From Actinostola sp. cb2023 (lineage: Eukaryota; Cnidaria; Anthozoa; Actiniaria; Actinostolidae), in the NCBI GenBank assembly GCA_033675265.1, contig JAUJYZ010001538.1:762501-826500 (forward strand): a DNA stretch of 64,000 bases, written 5' to 3'. A model generated the notes under the pieces. The model was given only the letters and a program-made list of their open reading frames with translations, was not told the origin of the DNA and did not search any database. How positions within the stretch are numbered: position 1 is the first letter of the stretch; the number at the start of each line of letters is the position of its first letter. Positions 19,001 to 34,000 of the stretch are shown in pieces. The translations under genes and the position numbers were made by a program.

Positions 19001-22000
19001 AACTTTTAATGCTGTTTTTTTTTACTGATACTGTTTTATTGTTCCTTAGTCTCGTGGGAAAAGAAAACCACTTTCGGAGCAGCTGAAATACTGCAATACC
19101 ATCTTGAAAGATATGTTCTCCAAGAAGCATTATGTAAGTAAATCTGAAGAGAAAACTTACAACAGATTTGGTGTGTAGTAACATTTTACTGATGCTTCTG
19201 ACAGGCATATGCATGGCCCTTCTATAAGCCTGTGGATGCAGACGCTCTAGGTTTACATGACTATCATGAAATCATCAAGCAACCTGTCTCTATGGCAGAC
19301 ATGAAGGTAATGCTGCTGCTTCCTGTGGTAATAAACACACTGTACAAGGAGAGACGGTTTTCATATATACCTTGGCGGTTGCCTGTGGTGATATACACAC
19401 TGTGCAAGGAGAGACAGTTTTCATATACACCTATTTCAAAAAACGTTGGAATCTGAAATCTGAAATCTGTGACGTCGACCGAGAGTGATTGTAATGCACA
19501 AGAACTTTATTATTATTGTGGGTATGAGTTGTGATCTATCTTGTAATAATGTATTATTGGAATATGCCATGACCTATTAATAGGCAAAGACCTATGTTGG
19601 CTACGAGTATTTTTAGGACATAGATTCAGATTTCAGATGCAGATATCAGATGCCAACGTTTTTTGAAATAGGTGTATACCCTGGCGGTTGCCTGTGGCAT
19701 ACTGGCCACAATTCGCCAACTGGGTACCAAGGTGCATGTGCTCTGTACGGCTGAGGAAACTGAAGGCTGTTGAGTGAACGCTTATAGAGCGTCTTGATAT
19801 TAATGTATTTTATTTTTATTTACAAGATTCACCTTATTATACAAAAAATGTAGATAGCATATAAAAAGAGAAAAGTATTCTCTATTTTTTCATAGCACAT
19901 AATGCTTTGCACCTTGGGGGGTAATACAAAAGAAAATGGGAGCTTTCTGCCAACCATGTAACTATGCAACACCATTTTCTTTTGTATTACCTCCCAAGGC
20001 GCAAAGCATTATGTGCTATGAGAAAGTAGAGAATATATAAATGGCAAAACAATTACATAGACAAATGGTACTAAGACCCAGTTACTCTGTGGAAGTCAAA
20101 AGGATGATGGTGGAACCAGTAGTCGTTGGGGGGGGATAGTGATGTTGATAAATATAACATTAGAAACTGGCAAACTTCAGCAGCTATTTTCAAAATTAGC
20201 AACGCATACTTCTGTTAGTTCTATCTCTAGATTTTTTAATGTTTATTTGAATCCTTTTAATCATCACTGCTGCTTTCTACAGTAGGACTTTCCACCTATT
20301 ATTTTATTGAAACCAATGATTGCAGAAGTACAGTACAATACAGTACTTTATTGACAACTAACTCCCCATAGAGGTTTTTCAGTGACAATTTAACAATAAA
20401 AATTAAAGGAAACTAATAATAGTAACACGGTGGGCATAAATGGCCCGAAAATTGCTTATTTGAATTTTTTTTTTAATCGCAAAGTTGATATTACTTCGTT
20501 CCACTCGTGATAACAACACTAAAATCGAAAACCGTTTTGAAATTGGCCGAAAACAACCAGAGTTATGAATATTTTTAACTTGATATTTTTTCCCGGGAAA
20601 ATTTGGCGGGAAACCATCGGTAAAATAAACCACTTGGTAAAACTTTTTTGTTTGGAAACATTTTAAATAGCGCCATACTTAGCCAGGGTTCCCACTGACC
20701 TTGAAAAGTCAGTGAATTCTGATTTTTTTTCAAGGTCAGGGAATTTTGTAATTTACCCAAAAGTCAGTGAAAAGTCAGGGAATTTCTGTCAGCCTTCACA
20801 AAATCGATATGTACAGTGTAGCATAATTATAGGTAACTTTTAGACAGATTGTGATCAATCATGATGAAAACTCACAAAAAAGTTTAAAAGTTGTCATTGA
20901 CCTATATATGGTCCATGTAAATGTATTTCTTCATACATAAATACGGTATATTGCATTAAAAAGACTATAGTAAGTCGCACTGCAGGATATCATAGTAAAA
21001 CAAGTGTACAGTATGGTCAGTGAAAAATGGTTTTTGGTCAGTGAGAAGTCAGGGAAAAGTCAGAGAATTTAATTTTTCCGGATGAGTGATATGCGGAAAA
21101 TATGTTGATTTTAGAATTTTGATTTAATTTTGAGTGTAAGTTCAAAAAATATTTTAAAAACTAATAAAAACGTCATGATGATGTCACGTATATTTTAAAA
21201 TATCTCTAATAGAGTTAATGAACATAAAAATCCAGCATTGTGTAGAATAAAATACTTCTATAACAACAATAAATGTTAATCAAATCATTTTACTGATTTA
21301 TGTCCCTTCAAACTGCTTTTTTATTTTACCAATGATGTCATAGGTAATGATGTCATCAAAAAACTAAATCCCTTATAACTCGGGTTCTAATAATCGGAAT
21401 ACTATGAAAATTTCACCGAAGTGCACAATATATTATTCTCTTTCAAAATATGTACTTTATTTTATCATTGTGCTTAAGCTAAATTTTCACAGCAATTGTA
21501 ACTTTTGCTTATGACGTCATCATTGCATCAGATTTTGCCAACGAGTAGTTTGAAATACCACACTACCTTTAATAAAGAAACTCTGAAATTTTTATTTCAT
21601 TACATGGAAGGCTTTTGAAAATATGATTTTTTTTTGAAAAATAGGACATTTTCACCTGAGTGATTTTAGGGTCATTTATGCCCGCCGTGAATATAATAAA
21701 AAATATAATATACATGTAGTGATAGAAGTGATGATGAAAATGAAAATGATGATGATCAAGATCCCGTAGTCTTGACGATCGTAGTATGTATGTTGATGAC
21801 GATATCCTGTCATGTGGGCATAAGATTGTTCATCCATTAATTTATCTTTCATGAAGTAATAATGATAATAATAATACAGTCAACTCTCCGCTAACGGACA
21901 CTCTCGTAAGCGGACAGCTCTACTTACGGACACCTTTTCAAATCCCCGTTTTACCTTCCAGTCAAACTCTGTATTTACACATTCCCGTAAGCGGACACTC

Positions 22001-25000
22001 TCTCGTAAGCGGACGCGGACACTTTTGAAAATGAAAATTTGATTTTTCTTTTGTTTACGCTCTCTCGTAAGCGGACACACCATATAATAATGGACTTTCG
22101 GCAATGGAATTTGTCTTTAATTTGCAATAAATCAACAAAAATATGACCTTTTACAGAGCAACAGAACAGTGGGGATCGGTTTTGTCAAATCTCCATTTGT
22201 TCGCGGGGAAGCAAGGTGTACGGTTCAGTTGCTATTTTTCTCTACCGATTAAAACGTAATTAACTCTCCCGTAAGCGGACATCCACCCTATTTTTCTTTG
22301 GTGTCCGCTTACGGGAATAGTTCTCATAAGCGGACAGCTCTACTAACGGACACTTTTTCAATTCCCGAGGGTGTCCGCTTACGAGAGAGTTGACTGTAGT
22401 AGTCTTTATTATCAGGCAAGATTACATAAGAATCCTTAGCCCTAAATACAATTTTATTTACTAATATACAGGATAAAATGGAGAATCGATTGTATGACTC
22501 CCCATCAGAGTTTGCTGCAGATGTTCGCTTGATGTTCAGTAATTGTTATCGATACAACCCTCCTGATCACGATGTCGTCAAGATGGCAAGACAGTTGCAG
22601 GTAATATTGTCTTTCATTTTGTATTTTTTCCATTTTTATCAAAGATCAAACAACATACCATGTCCAGACTTTGACCTAGTTTGATTGACAGCCATCTAGA
22701 CTGGAGTTTGTCTGAAAAGGTTGTAATATTCTGGGGTGCACTTCAACGATAATGGATATACACATTACTATTAGTAGTAATAGTGATATTTTTCCAAAAC
22801 ATTTTTTTTGGTAAAAAAGGTTTAAAAAAGTTAAAATATCGACATCTAGCTTACAACAAATCCCTTAATTTCATTTGCATTTTAGGATGTGTTTGAAATG
22901 AAATATGCCAAAATGCCCGAAGAACCAGAACAACCACAGCCGAGTCCCCCCATCGAACAAGCACCAGTTGAAGAGCCTGTACATCAAGAAACATCTGAGG
23001 AGTCATCATCTGAATCTAATGACAGTGAATCAGAAAGAGCTGATAAGTTGTCACAATTACAGCAACAGGTAGGAGGACCCCACACTCTTGGACTCACAGC
23101 TGTCTCAAACAGAAATGTGTATGCCTTGGATTTTGACCTTGGTACTTTCAACTACCGTAAAGTTCTGAAAGTAACAAGGTCGTTACTTTCGGATTTAGCA
23201 ACCTTAGGTAACTGTTACTTTCGGGTGGTCGCTACTTTCGGGTGGTCGCTACTTTCGGGGTGCTAAATTCATAAACTTTTTAGGAGCCATACTGTGTACT
23301 TAAACGACATTGTGTACGGTATTTTATCCATTTTATCCAACAGAAAAATATTCACAGGATCTATAACGTATTTTATTATGACCATCTTTTGTTACGTTTG
23401 CTTATCGGTGTAGCAGTAAATGTTCTGTCTCTTTGCGTGCTGTTTGCTAGTGCTGTTCGTCATCTAATCTAATCATCGCTCTAGAGGAGGATTGCTACTT
23501 TCGGGAGGATCGCTACTTTCGGGGGGTCATTACTTTCGGGATTTGCTAGCAAGCATCAATATTTACTGTTACTTTCAGGGGGTCGCTACTTTCGGGGGCT
23601 TGCTACTTTCGGAACTTTACGGTACCATTATCTCAAACTAATAGACCTCTTTACACTGCCCCCATGTTTTCCCATTGTTGACCATGCATACACTAGTCGT
23701 ATTCATGCTTTTTCTTGCTTGAACAAATAATGCCTTTCATGAACAAACATAATGATATACATGTATGTAGATATACTTTGAACGAAGAAAGTTATTCCCA
23801 AGAAACCTGAAATGGAAAATATTGCGGCAATGAATGGCTAAGCTATTTTGCACTGAACTGAAGATACCTTTTTTTCTTTCAGCTAATATCTGTCCATGAA
23901 CAACTGAGCAAGCTAACAGGAGAAAAAGTCAGCTTGGTTTCTAAGAAAACAACTGTGAAGAAAGAACCCACAAAGAAGAAAAAAGAACACTCGAAACCTA
24001 AGCCACCTCACAAGCAAAAGAAACAAGAAACACCAAAGCCTTCTGTTACAAAAGCTGAAAAAGCTGCTAAGAAACAGTCGGCATCCAAAAGATCGGCTAA
24101 AAGCAAGTAAGTACAAGGAATGCACCTAAAATGTGAGGCACAAATTATACACTGTCTTTATTGTGCAAACTTGTAAGGAAAGATTCTGATCAAGATCCCG
24201 CCATTGTAGAATTGGTGCAGATGGATTAAAATTGACCGCTCAAAATCATCTTTGGGGTCATTTTGGCATACTGATGAATTTGATCAAGGACAAGAATGTA
24301 GTTGCAAAACTGTCCTTAACGATATACTAAAATGCCCCCCCCCCCCCCCCCCCCCCCCCTGCCCCCTCAGAAAATAGTTGATTAGTCATCATTGAAATTT
24401 ATTTATTGAAATTTATTGATTATTATTATTTTACATTGTGTAGATCAGACACTGGAATTACTTTATGTACATACTAATAAGAAAAGAAGCACATTGGTGT
24501 AATCTATGAATGTAATCTTTGAACTGATGCTGGAATTGTTTTTTGTGTAGACTGGCTGCAAAGAAAAAAACTTACGAAGTTGATAGCGATGAAGAAGATA
24601 CAGCGAAGGCAATGACATACGACGAAAAACGGGAACTGAGTTTGAACATCAACAAACTTCCAGGTAAGTATTCCATTTTACATGCTCTGAAGAAATGTAC
24701 ATTGTAGGTTGATATTATAAAGAGCATTATTTTTACCATCGATGAATACACATGTATAGATATTTCTTCAGTAGTAAAGCGCATGCATATATCCATAAGG
24801 AGTATGTATGCGTGCGCTATAGAAATCCAATTATTATTATTATTATGTCTTTTGCATGACTGTAAGAGATCGTTACTTTATAGTAATCACTTTTATGTGG
24901 TCATCTACGATATCATGTTACCTTTCAGGAGGCAAGCTCGGCAAAGTAGTACATATTATACAGTCTAGGGAACCAGGCCTTCGCGATTCGAATCCGGATG

Positions 25001-28000
25001 AAATAGAAATAGACTTTGAAACACTAAAACCCTCAACTTTGAGGGAACTTGAAAAGTATGTCCAGTCTTGCTTGAGGGAAAAGTCCAAGGCCCCTTCCAA
25101 AAAGCCCAAAAATGCTGAGGAACGGGAACAAGAACAAGCTCGAAAAAAAGAAGAATTAGAAAGACGACTACAGGTAATACTGTGCACTTTATTTGTTGTT
25201 AATATCCACAAACACTCACAAAGACCCATACCCATATAAAGAAGCAAAGACTCCAGAAACTCACGGAAAGCTGTCTGTTATTTTCTTAAAGGATGTCAGT
25301 GGAAAAATAGGAGCTACTACTCAGAAGAAGCAACAAAAGAAAGGTTAGTTCTCAAAAACTTCAGTACAGCCCATGTGGGACATCCAAGTACATGGGAATA
25401 AAAATTACATTGACTTTAATTGGGGTCCTCAGTAGGTTTGTAAGAGCCGGCCTTTGAACAAGTGTGTAATGACACTTTTGGTGAGAATGACACAGGAAGG
25501 CAAATGTTATAGCCAGGACAGGCTGCTACTTCCATCATGATAAATGGTGCAATTCAGCCATTTGGCGGCTTCCACTCTGAGCCCTGCTCTTATGGAGGGA
25601 CTCTATCTTGTCACTTTTAAACACGAGGACGCACTATAAAAGGGCATGCTCCGCCCACAATTTTTGAATAATAATGAGTTTCAATGTGGCGGACAATGGC
25701 TGAACATGGCTGAACAACGGGGTAAAATGATTTTCTTAATAAAATCACATTTCAACAGCAAAGTTAATGAAGAAATTGTAATTTTACATCTAAAACAGTT
25801 ATAATAGATGAAGATGTCAATATTTTTTCGTATTCGGTAATGTTATCTATACGATTTACAGTCACACCATGCATACATATGAAGGATGTTTTGAATTTCG
25901 CGTGCCATGTATCACAACAATCAACTTCCATATACCTTATCCTCTTTGCCTGTAATAAGCATTTCCAAGCATAAAACTATGTTCGGTCATTTCTACATAA
26001 AGCGACAGGAGCATTGTTTTCATTACACAAGTTACGTTCGTCCTCGTTGTCGTTCGTCTTGTTATGTATTGTTATGGTGTCATCGTTTGCGAAGGTGTCT
26101 TGTTACGAGGTAAATGTGGACATTTGTGAGCATTTGTACATCTCTGTACTTTTATGGCAAAGGCCGGTAAGGTTTTGAAACCTATGCTGTGAGTATATTT
26201 AATTCGCAAATGGCATTTCCATGTCTTGGTGGGTAAACTTTAGGAAAACCTACGAAAGAAACGATAAGCAGAATACTAGAGCCGTGTGACTTCAAAACAG
26301 CTAACGATTGCAGTTCAAAGTACCATAAATTTAATTACTAATGTGAAAGTGATAGTGAATTGTACAACACAAATTATCCATGTGTGTTTTTAGTACTTAT
26401 TTCCACAGTTTCTTGTTCATTTGATTGATTTATAGAGCTTGCAGTTCTTGAGATCCTCTCCCTGTGACGTTTCGGTAGATTTGATTGATAGATCCAATGA
26501 ACTTACCTTGGGTACCTCCCCTTTTATAGTGCGTCCTCGTGTTTAAGTTTCTGTATAACCAAGTTGATCAAAGTCCAAATTCTTCCTTGGCATTCAAAGA
26601 CCCCTAGAGGAGAATTTAGTTTTTGATCAGACACTTGATTAACGTTTCTGAATAACCAAGTTGATCAAAGTCCAAATTCTTCCTTGGCATTCAAAGACCC
26701 CTAGAGGAGAATTTAGTTTTTGATCAGAGATCACAAACATTGTTCTTGCATGGACATATATATATGTCAGATATAGTTATTAATGGTATTGTTTTATCTT
26801 ACAGATTCACACCATTCTGAGCAGAGAATAATCGATGTAGTTGGCAGCGAACCAAGACCATCCCGCCTAAGTGAAAGTAGTAGTAGTGGATCTGGGTCCA
26901 GCAGTAGTTCTGGCTCATCATCAAGTTCTGGTTCATCAAGCTCTGAAAGCAGCTCTGATTCCGAATCAGGTAGTGAACTATGACCAGAAGTTAGTGCACC
27001 CAGCACAGTTAGAACTACATTCTCATTCTTTTGTCCAACCCTGAGTGAAATGCTGGCCATTTCTAACTCTCTACTTGCTGCACTTCGCATGTGCTTCAAA
27101 AACCTCACCAGACATGCTCTTAGAAATGTTATGCTCATTTTTGAATGACAAATAAAGTGCTATATTGAGATTTGCGATCTGGTTGTACATGTACCAAAGC
27201 TGAATCAATAGCTATGGGAACTTACAGATGCTACATTGCAGTAACTGGTACTTACGTTATTTGATTTATTAGCTTGCTAACTGTAGATTAAAATTAAATA
27301 TTTTAACGACATTTTATTACCACCTTAATAAATTTATTGATTGATCTTTATTAAAATTTGTGTGAGAAAGTCCACTGAATTCTAATTCCCTGGATTAATG
27401 TGCTATGAAATGTCCTATGCAGATTTATGGTATTCAGTACTTTTGCTAACCAAGCATAAGCTTTACCAGTAGTTTTATGTCCAGGAAATGTGCCTGGTAG
27501 GAACATCCGGGGAAGTACCATTACACTACCGGATTGTTGTCAGAACAAGCCATTAGCTGGCACATTTGACTGGTTGTTTCTGGATGCTAAAAGTATCTGT
27601 CAACCTTGTTTGGTTGTTTTTAAAATCCTGGCCCTGGTTGCACGAAAGGTGAATAGCGCTATCCACCAGTCCTATCCAACTGATAAGACTGATGCAGTTA
27701 TCCAATGAATTTTATCTGTTGGATAGGACTTATCTGGTGGATAGTGCTATTCACCTTTCGTGCAACTGGGGCCTGTTCAATAGAAACGGAATAGTGGGAG
27801 GAGGGTTCAGTATCTTGTGATTTGAGACATACAGCAGTTTGAAATCTCAATATGCAGATCATCTTATCAGTTCATTTATTAACTACCGGTATTTATGTTT
27901 TACGACCCCTTTGAAAACCATTCATGGATAATGAATAGGGCTTTCATAATAAAAACATTAGCAATCAGATGATGTTTTGTTGTTATGCTAAAGCTCTATA

Positions 28001-31000
28001 GAGTACTAAAGTGATGACTTCATAAAAAAATTTTTTTTGCTTTTATCAATTTTTGATTTCCAATTGAGATTAGAATATCATGAAAGAAGTTCACACACCA
28101 ATTTTTATAACAATCTGTTAATAGCGGTCGAGAAATGGCGGTTGAATATATAATTTGCCTTAACAAATCACTGTATTTTCGGCTCGGGTCTTAACGGAAC
28201 CGAGCTGAAAATATAGTGATTTGTTAAGGCAAATTATATATTCAACTGGCCATATCTCGACCGCTACATAACCGATTGTCATAAAAATTGATGCGTGAAC
28301 TTCTTTCATGATATTCTATCTCAATTGGAAATTAAAAACTTGAAGAATATTTTCAGTCAATAAATACATTTATTTTTTTCCAATCTGCATATTGTGGTTT
28401 CAAACCTCTATAGTTCATAAATGCAAGGTTCAAATCGCAAAATACTGAACCTTGCAACTATTCAGTTTATATTGAATGGGTTTTGAAAACAAACACACAA
28501 GGATGACAGGCACTTAGCTCATTGTGTCTTGCTGTTTTGATGCTAGCAGAGTTGCTTGTGTTTTAGCTAGAGCTCGATACTAGTGACAACCCTGAGTGTT
28601 TAAAGTTTCAACTTTTTCCCAGTAAACACAATTTTTGCATAATTATTTACTACTCTTGTGTATTATTCATGATTTTATTTGTAACTTATATGGTGTAATA
28701 TATAGATGCTGTCATGATTGCCATATAAATGTACATGTAATTTCTTTGGTTGATTTCCCAATGACAAACTCTTATTGCAAAAATGAGTTCCCTGTTCTGT
28801 AAACATGTAAAATAATTTATTGATCTAATTTGTGCATTGGCAATTTGTCAATGCATGTATTTAAGTAATATATAATGGCCGTGCATGTCTATATGCTGTG
28901 ATAGAAAGTTGGGAGTTGAAAGAGCACCAGCGAAGCAAGCCAAGGAGCATGAGGCTGAGTGCTTCCCGAGTGCTCTCATCTCCATAGTGTTTATATCACA
29001 GTATATAGACACAAGCAGCTGTCTTATATTACTTGTATGGAATTTATTGTTTTGGCTTTTCCGTGCTAGCGTCTCTCTGTCCTCTAATATACACATGGTA
29101 GCCAACCAATCAGAGTGTGTTATATCACAAAAATGTTATAATCATTTTGAGTTTGATAATTCATACAAATTGCAGATATTTCACCCCCAAAAGCATAACA
29201 TTGTATACTAATGATTACTCACATAGTGTTGTATAGTGTTGTACATAGTAATGATTTTTTAACTACCAAAAGTAATAATTTATATTACAAAATAAGGTAT
29301 TTCCTCCAAAAGTGAGCATAATATTTTCTAAGTTGCATATAAAACTTTACTTCCTTGATCTCTCAGTAATGAATAATAATCAGGGAAATTTGACTGAAGT
29401 ACACGTACTGTAAGAGTCACAAATATAACCATGTTTATTTGGTTATCTTCATTGTCATGCAAAGTTAGCTATATAGTGAAACTGTGATTCTGCATTAGTT
29501 TTAAAAACCTTCAACTTGTAGCTTTAATAGCTTACCCTTGTATAATACTGTAGAGTAGAGAATGAATTGGTTTGTAAGGTATAGTAGGTGTAGTTCATAA
29601 ACTAATCAAAGGTAACAGTTTCAAAGTGAAAGGCTTCTTGTAATTATAACTATGTCTGGACCGTTAAAGTATTGCAGTTGTTGCTTGAATGCTCATTTGA
29701 AATTGTTGTAACGTTATTCTAAATTGTTTCCAAATAAACTGTGTAAAGACGTTTGTCTCTTAAGATTATTCTTGACCGTGTGTGTGCGTGCGTGTGTCCT
29801 TGGGCTGCCATGACCTCCCTTGTTAGGCCTCCTAGTGTGTTTGCCAGTGATTACTCTGTAGGTGACCTGTAGTGGTGGGTGTCGTCTAATTTGGTTTCCT
29901 TGTTTGGCAGAGTCTGGTGGTAAAAGCCACAAGACTAACCCTAGTATAAAGGTACAAACAATACTGTCTTAACTTTATTGGCTGTGTGATGGGGATTCCT
30001 TGGTTTTTGAACAAAACTACATACTTGTATGAACCCAAGAACTACGGCATACCCACCACAGAGGCCAATAAAGCTATTGTCAATGTGTGTCAAACCTCCC
30101 CTCCTGCTCCATTCTTACCCAATCAGGTTTCTTGGATGTTGCAAATAGTAAAAGTGATACTTTAAGCCCCCTACTCTCAAGTCTTGGGTCAATCCATCTA
30201 GGAACTAAGTTAAAAACCCAACATCTCTTTTCAAATTGATATGAAATGCTTGGAACATCAAAATTCGTGAACCCCTTCACATTACGATCTAAGATCATAA
30301 TGAACATGTATAATTTATAAGCTTGTGACCTTGGCTTTTTATGAGTACTGGACTCCTGTTGCACTGCCAATAGCCATATGTGGCTGTTCAAATATTTCAG
30401 TTGGGTTGCCATGGTAACTACCATTCGTTTCTGTAGCAACAAAGCTAGGCACCTTTTACTGTTTGCAACATATTTCTGGTGCCCTCCACTCCCCGTAGTA
30501 TTTTTATTTGTCTTGAATACACTGTTGACAATTCTCTCATGCTATGTTTGTAACACAGACTAAAGCTGCTCCTGGTAGTGAATCCACATCAAAATCCACA
30601 GCTAAACCCCTCGCAAATGACACCCAAAATGGTACGTTTGATTCATTATTCGTAGCTTCAGTTATAAGCTTTGTTTGCAGCTAATACTAAGTTTGGTGGT
30701 CTTATACATGTGTGTGTTTTACGTTCTTAGTTTCTTCAAAGTTGGAGAAAACAGCTCCCCCTCCTGCACCTGTTCCTGTGAGCACCCCAGTATTGCAAAT
30801 ACAACCTCCAATCTCGGCTACAAGTCAGGCAGCACACAGAAAAACCAATGGAAAAGCAAAAGCAACTGCACCACCTCCAACTCGTAGTGATCCGTCACCA
30901 AAGTTGGCAGGAACTCCAGTACCTCCAATCAGTGTATCAAAGCAATCACATGTCCAAGCAAAGCCCAAACCAGTGACCTCGAAGGCTACACCAGTGACCT

Positions 31001-34000
31001 CGAAGGCTACACCAGTGCCGAAAGGAACAGCCACACCCAAGGCTCCAAAAACGACACCAAAAGCAGTGTCCACACCTAAACCAGCAGCTGTGCCTAAAAC
31101 AACACCATTACCCAAGACGACAACACCTACATTTACTGCAGTAAAAAGTGCACTAACCACAACACTTTCACAGCCAAAGGTCAACAGTGGTCCCCCTTTG
31201 TCCACGCCCATGGTACCAACAACACCTGTCGGCAATGCTGTATCCAGCTCCAACATTAACAAGGATTCCTTCAAAGATGGTACTAAAAATTCCATGATAA
31301 ATGCATCAAAGACAGGTAAGATTCTGAAAATATATATTTGGGGGGAAGGGTAGCCTGATTATCAGATGGCATGGGTCAACTGCTGACCGCTAGTCTCAGG
31401 GTTATATTGTGCTATAAATAGAAATGTGTGGTGTTTTGATTTCAGGAGGAACTGGTCTAACATTCTCTATAGGAGAGCTGCCAGGGTCTTCTTTAGCTTC
31501 CATAGGTTTGTACTTTGATAATAGAAAACATCAAAAAAGTGGCATGTTTGCCATTCATGATTGATGGTAGTCTATTGCAAACTTTCCAGTTGCAAACAGT
31601 GGTAATTCCAAGGCTGTGTTTACACTTGAGCGTTTTACCATGGTAAAAATCAGAAAAATAAGGTTATACCAAGGTTCGGTAACACCAACTGTAAACACAG
31701 CCCAACGTGATTAACTGTAACACTTGCCAAAAATATTGCAGGAGTCTTATGCCTAGAAAATTACATCATGACTGAGTTTGTTTATACAGTATATAATCCC
31801 AGCTACAATGTCTCACCCTCATCATCTATATGCTATTTGTTTATTAATGTATGACTTGTGGATGTGTTTGTGCACAGGACAAAAAACAGCTGATACAGGC
31901 AACAAAAAGGTATAAACAAATTATATACGGTCTGATACACATGATAAAGGCTTGTTTCCATAACCCAAACAGCCCTTGGCTGACCAAACAATAGAACAAA
32001 TCTATTGTGTTACTGCATCGTTCTATTGTTTTATATTAATGAGGTCCTTTTGAGGCATCCCATTTAGCCGCCGCCACCTTTGCTACATGCAGGTGAGCGC
32101 AATGTGACGTGGACCATTGTGATGTAATGTGCCAACCAGCAATCAACTGGCTTATTAGCAAAACAGGGTGACAAAACCCATTGTAAAAATGGTATGCAAG
32201 TTAGCATTACAATAACAATGTTTATAAACATAGTGCTGTCCATTAGTAGTTCGAAATGGCAAAGGTATTGATGAGGATGCCCATAGAGGTGGTAAATGGT
32301 AATAGTGGTGCTGGGACCAATAGCTACATTTGTGTTGTAGTTTGGTGAATCATGATGATGACAATGTGATGACGATGACAATGTGATGATGATGATGGCA
32401 ATGTGATGATGATGATGACAATAATTATGATGACGACGACAATGTGATGATAATGATGACAATGATGATAATGATGACATTGTGATGATGATGACAATGT
32501 GAAGATGATGACAATGTGATGATGATGATAATGATGACATTGTGATGATGATGATGACAATGTGATGATGATGACAATGTGATGATAATGATGACAATGT
32601 GATGATGATGATGACAATGTGATGATAATGATGACAATGTGATGATGATGATGACAATGTGATGATAATGATGACATTGTGATGATGACAATGTGATGAT
32701 AATGATGATAATGTGATGATGATGATGACAATGTGATGACAATGTGATGATGACAATGTGATGATAATGATGACATTGTGATGATAATGATGACAATGAT
32801 GATAATGATGACATTGTGATGATGATGACAATGTGAAGATGATGACAATGTGATGATGATGATAATGTGATGATAATGATGACATTGTGATGATGATAAT
32901 GTGATGATGATGACAATGTGATGATGACAATGTGATGATAATGATGACAATGTGATGATAATGATGACAATGTGATGATAATGATGACAATGTGATGATG
33001 ATGATGACAATGTGATGATAATGATGACAATGTGATGATGATGACAATGTGATGATGATGATGACAATGTGATGACATTGTGATGATGACAATGTGATGA
33101 TAATGACATTGTGATGATAATGATGACAATGTGATGATGACAATGTGATGATGACAATGTGATGATAATGATGACATTGTGATGATGATGATGACAATGT
33201 GATGATGACAATGTGATGATGATGATGACAATGTGATGATAATGATGACATTGTGATGATGATGATGACAATGTGATGATAATGATGACAATGTGATGAT
33301 GATGATGACAATGTGATGATGACAATGTGATGATGGTGACTGTGATGATGACAATGTGGTGATGATGATTAAGTGCTATTATTTTAACTGTGCATATTGT
33401 TTACAGGAAGCTATTAATAAGCCCATACGCCATGTACCATCTTGGTCCAGTCTGTCGTCATCATCTCCTGCCTTGACAAGAACAACATCCAACAGCAGCT
33501 TTGAAAAATTCAAACAACAGGCAAAGGACAAGAGCGATCGAGTAAGTAGACTCAATAAGTACCAACTTGTAATAAGGCAATTGTGGTTAGTAATAAACAA
33601 ATCATTAAAAGAGTATCGGCCCTTAGGAAAAAGCATTAAAAGTGCAAGAAGAACAGCGGCAACAGAGAAGAGAACATGCAGAAGCTGAAAGGGCACGACA
33701 GGCAGAAGAACGAAAAAGGTAATTCTATTATTGCTGCAAAACAAGGATTGTTTCAAATTCAAATTCTACATTAATTTATATGTTGTCATTCATATTCTAA
33801 TACAATTTTAAAATTGAATTCATAAAAGGGAAAAAGAAGAGGAGGAAATTCTTGATCGAGCAAGAGTACAACATCAGGAAGAGAAGGCAAAACAAGAGGA
33901 AAAGAAAATGATGGATCGAAATCGTGCTCGAGAAGCTGAAAGACGCAAAAGAGAAGCTGTAAGCATATCCCTGAATGTTATTACAGTATATGAAATACCA

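Noticed and set aside
30825..31295. 156-aa minus-strand frame
   Set aside because: Antisense shadow of the low-complexity BET exon 30731-31315.
32064..33354. Three overlapping minus-strand frames up to 415 aa, rich in Ser/His
   Set aside because: Produced by the GATGAC minisatellite; all three frames are open at once, which is a repeat artefact and not coding.
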